DNA from: Clostridia bacterium
Lineage (GTDB): Bacteria > Bacillota > Clostridia > Oscillospirales > Acutalibacteraceae
Length of the DNA stretch: 48,746 nucleotides
NCBI GenBank assembly: GCA_029007095.1
Contig: JAQXHF010000088.1
Coordinates: 1 to 48,746 of the forward strand
Direction of reading: 5' to 3'
Both the position numbers and the translations under genes were made by a program. The notes under the pieces were generated by a model, which was given only the letters and a program-made list of their open reading frames with translations, had not been told where the DNA came from and searched no databases. The number at the start of each line of letters is the position of its first letter. Position 1 is the stretch's first letter. Shown one piece after another: positions 46,600 through 48,746 of the stretch.

Positions 46600-46628
46600 A
46601 ATATAACGCAATAAAATCAACTTGTCAA
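46600..46628 (-). promoter_or_regulatory. Promoter of the secreted-protein cluster
   Basis: Consensus TTGACA (46623-46628) and TATATT (46600-46605) on the minus strand with 17-base spacing. The start of transcription would lie near 46593, roughly 295 bases before the first start codon. Confidence 0.7.
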
Positions 46629-46973
46629 TCTTTTTTTGATATGAATTATTATTTTGTGCAAAATTAACATATCGTTTGCAACTTTTTTGTAGGAGAGAGC
46701 GATTCGTGCGACAGCAAGCCGCTTTTTTCTTTTTCGTTATATATTTTTTGTGTTTTTGCTTTTTACTCTCTGTTTTTCTGACATAAAATATCCCGTTTTA
46801 TGCCAAAACCGACCGATTAGTGTTTTTTGAAGCGATTTTTGCTATACATTTATATATATAAATATATTCAATGCAAGATATTGTATGCTACGCTTTAAAA
46901 CTCTCATAATTGCGGCAGATATTGACATATAAAATATATGAGTATTAAATTGAGTATTATTAACAAAAATATC
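46629..46973. other. AT-rich intergenic region
   Basis: Very AT-rich spacer between divergent units with runs of T and alternating TA (46850-46867). A weak CATAAAA/TTTTATG hairpin lies at 46782-46802. No gene or RNA was recognised. Confidence 0.5.
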
Positions 46974-47002
46974 TTGATTTTCAAATAAAAATATTCTATA
47001 AT
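46974..47002 (+). promoter_or_regulatory. Promoter of the BMP-family lipoprotein gene
   Basis: TTGATT (46974-46979) and TATAAT (46997-47002) with 17-base spacing, followed by a leader of about 45 bases. Confidence 0.65.
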
Positions 47003-47051
47003 AATAAAGTAACAGTAAATTATTCCTTTAATGTTTCAGGAGGATTATCAA

Positions 47052-48029
47052 ATGAAAGCTTATGTAAGAATTCTGTCCGTTATTCTTGCCGTTGTTCTCG
47101 TCTTTTCTATGACATCTTGCTCTCTGATAAGCGAAGACACTACGGATATCACTAACGATCATATTAAAATCGGTGTAATTCTCAGCGACAGCAAAGATGC
47201 CGAATGTGGTATGTCGGCTGCCTGCGTCAAATCTATCCGCAGCGTTACCGATCTCGGATACGGAATTGATGAAGACCGTTTCAAATATGTTGAAAATGTT
47301 GATCCTAACGATTCCGACGCGGTTGCTAAGGTGCTCAAATCATTGATAAACTTTGAATGTAGTCTTATCATCGTAGCTGATCCCGCATATTACGACGATA
47401 TCGAGAATGTCGCAGATCAGAATCCCTCTGTAAAATTCCTCGTTCTCAACAGCGACGGAAACGGTAAAAACATTATTGCTTACAACGACGATATCACCGA
47501 CGCGGTTTATCTCACAGGTATTGTCGCCGCTATGAAAGCCGACGCTCTCAGCGTTCCCCAGATAGGTTTCCTTGCTAAATCCGAGGAAAATCTCAAAGTA
47601 AGAGACGCTTTCCTCAACGGAGTTGCCAAGGTTAACCCCAATATTAAGGTAACAACAAGCTTCGGCACGGATGCAGGCGCAGCAGCCAAAGAGCTTATCA
47701 CAAACGGCTGCGTAGTCCTCGCTTCCGACTATGAAGATAAGGCAATCGCTGACACTGCCGCCGAAAATAATGTTTTCTTCTGCGGTTTCGGCACAGAAAA
47801 CCTCAGCAATGATTATCAGGAATCTTTCCTTTGCGCTCCGATTTATGACTTCACTCAGTTCTATATAAACACAATAAAGGCTATCGTTGACGATACCGAA
47901 ACCAAGAATCTCAGCGGTGACCTCTCTACCGGAGCGGCATATCTCTCGTCTCTTAACAGTAAGACCGTTGCAGACGGCACAAAAGAAGCTGTTGACGCTG
48001 CTGCCGAAGGCTTCTACGCTACAAAATAA
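47052..48029 (+). CDS. BMP-family (Med/PnrA-like) substrate-binding lipoprotein
   Basis: A 325-residue periplasmic-binding-type protein of the basic membrane protein family, members of which bind nucleosides for ABC import or act as regulators (Med). The signal segment MKAYVRILSVILAVVLVFS ends in a lipobox MTSC with Cys23. HIKIGVILSDSKD opens the first lobe. LIIVADPAYYDDIENVA and a second-lobe segment PQIGFLAKSEE follow. No permease or ATPase gene adjoins it, so its transporter partner must lie elsewhere or be absent. CAGGAGG precedes the ATG at 47052. The ligand is unknown. Confidence 0.82.
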   Translation: MKAYVRILSVILAVVLVFSMTSCSLISEDTTDITNDHIKIGVILSDSKDAECGMSAACVKSIRSVTDLGYGIDEDRFKYVENVDPNDSDAVAKVLKSLINFECSLIIVADPAYYDDIENVADQNPSVKFLVLNSDGNGKNIIAYNDDITDAVYLTGIVAAMKADALSVPQIGFLAKSEENLKVRDAFLNGVAKVNPNIKVTTSFGTDAGAAAKELITNGCVVLASDYEDKAIADTAAENNVFFCGFGTENLSNDYQESFLCAPIYDFTQFYINTIKAIVDDTETKNLSGDLSTGAAYLSSLNSKTVADGTKEAVDAAAEGFYATK

Positions 48030-48048
48030 TTGAATCAGACTTGAAAAT

Positions 48049-48090
48049 CGGCTGCCGCCCTGAGTTTTTAATAAGCTCGCGCGGCAACCG
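48049..48090 (+). terminator. Terminator after the BMP-family gene
   Basis: CGGCTGCCGC (48049-48058) pairs with GCGGCAACCG (48081-48090) with one mismatch, then TTTATTTTTATT follows. Confidence 0.75.
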
Positions 48091-48118
48091 TTTATTTTTA
48101 TTGACAGGCGGTTATTTT

Positions 48119-48388
48119 ATGTTCATTCATTTAGGCCAGGATACGGTCGTTACAACAGATGAAATTGTCGGAATTTTTGACCTTGACACTACAACGATTT
48201 CCAAACCGACGAGAGATTATCTTGCACAAATGGAAAGAAGCGGTCGTGTTGTAAATGTCAGTTTTGAGCTTCCGAAAACCTTTATAATCACAAGCAAAAA
48301 AGGCTCAAAGGAAAAGACGATGTATATTTCTCCGATTTCCTCCGCCACTCTGCGAAAGAGGATTAAAACCGCGTCATATCTGACCTGA
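48119..48388 (+). CDS. remB: DUF370 / RemB-like extracellular matrix regulator
   Basis: An 89-residue protein starting MFIHLGQDTVVTTDEIVGIFDLD and containing ISPISSATLRKR, the pattern of RemB (YaaB) of Bacillus subtilis, a small DNA-binding-type protein linked to biofilm matrix gene control. In Bacillus it lies near recF and gyrB, whereas here it adjoins fluC. The start ATG at 48119 is preceded by AGGCGG; codons further upstream belong to the terminator. The symbol rests on motif resemblance only. Confidence 0.78.
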   Translation: MFIHLGQDTVVTTDEIVGIFDLDTTTISKPTRDYLAQMERSGRVVNVSFELPKTFIITSKKGSKEKTMYISPISSATLRKRIKTASYLT

Positions 48389-48411
48389 TTTCAAAGTAAC
48401 GGAGGATAAAT

Positions 48412-48746
48412 ATGCTCAACTGTATTGCAGTCGGCGTCGGGGGATTCCTCGGCAGCGTATTAAGGTATCTTTTCGGAAAAATACCCGTTAAAGAGCTTAC
48501 CGCTTTTCCTGTAAACACACTTTTGATAAATGTACTCGGTGCGTTTATAATCGGCTGTATCGCAGCGCTTTGCGCCCGAAGCAATGAACTCGATTCAAGG
48601 CTTCTCCTTTTGCTAAAAGTTGGATTTTGCGGAGGATTTACAACTTTTTCAACATTTTCTCTCGAAACCGTTGAACTGATTGATTCGGGCTTGTGGCTTT
48701 ATGCCGTCGCTTATGTGCTTCTCAGCCTTTTCCTCGGAGTAGCCGC
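48412..48746 (+). CDS. crcB: Fluoride exporter FluC/CrcB, 3' end outside window
   Basis: Small four-helix membrane channel that exports fluoride as a dual-topology dimer. The visible 111 codons include the opening VGVGGFLGSVLRYLF, NVLGAFIIGCIAAL (with the conserved Asn) and the GFCGGFTTFSTFSLE segment that holds the central sodium and fluoride-path residues. The full family length is about 120-130 residues, so only the end is missing. GGAGG precedes the ATG. No fluoride riboswitch fits in the 23-base gap after the RemB-like gene. Confidence 0.92.
   Translation, partial: MLNCIAVGVGGFLGSVLRYLFGKIPVKELTAFPVNTLLINVLGAFIIGCIAALCARSNELDSRLLLLLKVGFCGGFTTFSTFSLETVELIDSGLWLYAVAYVLLSLFLGVA

Noticed and set aside
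46285..46614. Plus-strand frame of 109 codons over the leader region
   Set aside because: It is antisense to the promoter and leader of the secreted cluster, has no ribosome site, and its openness is likely a side effect of the RNA composition.
46685..46730. Small RNA or terminator around the GC-richer patch before a T run
   Set aside because: No stem of useful length could be formed from the patch.

Overview
The window looks like a chromosomal segment of an anaerobic Gram-positive gut bacterium of the class Clostridia, most likely near Ruminococcaceae/Oscillospiraceae. The grounds are the many AGGAGG-type ribosome binding sites, standard TTGACA/TATAAT promoters, Firmicutes neighbour pairs (ywiB-argS, hisS-aspS, gyrB-gyrA), type I dockerins on secreted proteins and a superoxide-reductase-like domain. 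This is inference; no 16S rRNA gene is present. No tRNA, rRNA, insertion sequence, phage gene or CRISPR array was seen.

Layout. 1-6.9 kb: 5' part of guaA on the minus strand, then a plus-strand series of MATE exporter, GPH-type sugar symporter, membrane-anchored M20 hydrolase and glycerate kinase. 6.9-10.2 kb: minus-strand ddl-ywiB-argS with overlapping ends. 10.3-19.8 kb: plus-strand housekeeping block (unrecognised protein, gyrB, gyrA, mgsA, hisS, aspS, DUF3006 protein). 19.8-23.3 kb: minus-strand zur-znuA-znuC-znuB-flavin reductase transcription unit for zinc uptake, preceded by a clear promoter and a Fur/Zur-type palindrome. 23.3-28.9 kb: accessory genes (a cytoplasmic glycoside-hydrolase-like protein, an FkbM methyltransferase, a degenerate CPBP membrane protein, and an HTH regulator fused to a complete desulfoferrodoxin-like module). 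28.9-36.7 kb: carB without carA, one or two tiny membrane-protein genes, a hypoxanthine/uracil-DNA glycosylase, an unusual string of hairpins joined by ATGAAGC linkers, plsC, and a two-component system. 36.9-46.6 kb: three large minus-strand genes for secreted, probably non-catalytic proteins (eleven FIVAR-like modules; a cohesin-like domain plus dockerin; a 1387-residue protein ending in a dockerin), led by a roughly 260-nt leader that looks structured. 47-48.7 kb: a BMP-family lipoprotein, a RemB/DUF370 protein and the start of fluC/crcB.

The observations most worth following are the ATGAAGC-linked hairpin string (33058-33275), the HTH-desulfoferrodoxin fusion (28246-28830) with all iron ligands but Glu in place of the catalytic Lys, and the leader RNA candidate (46331-46593) of the secreted-protein cluster. 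None could be tested by database search here.
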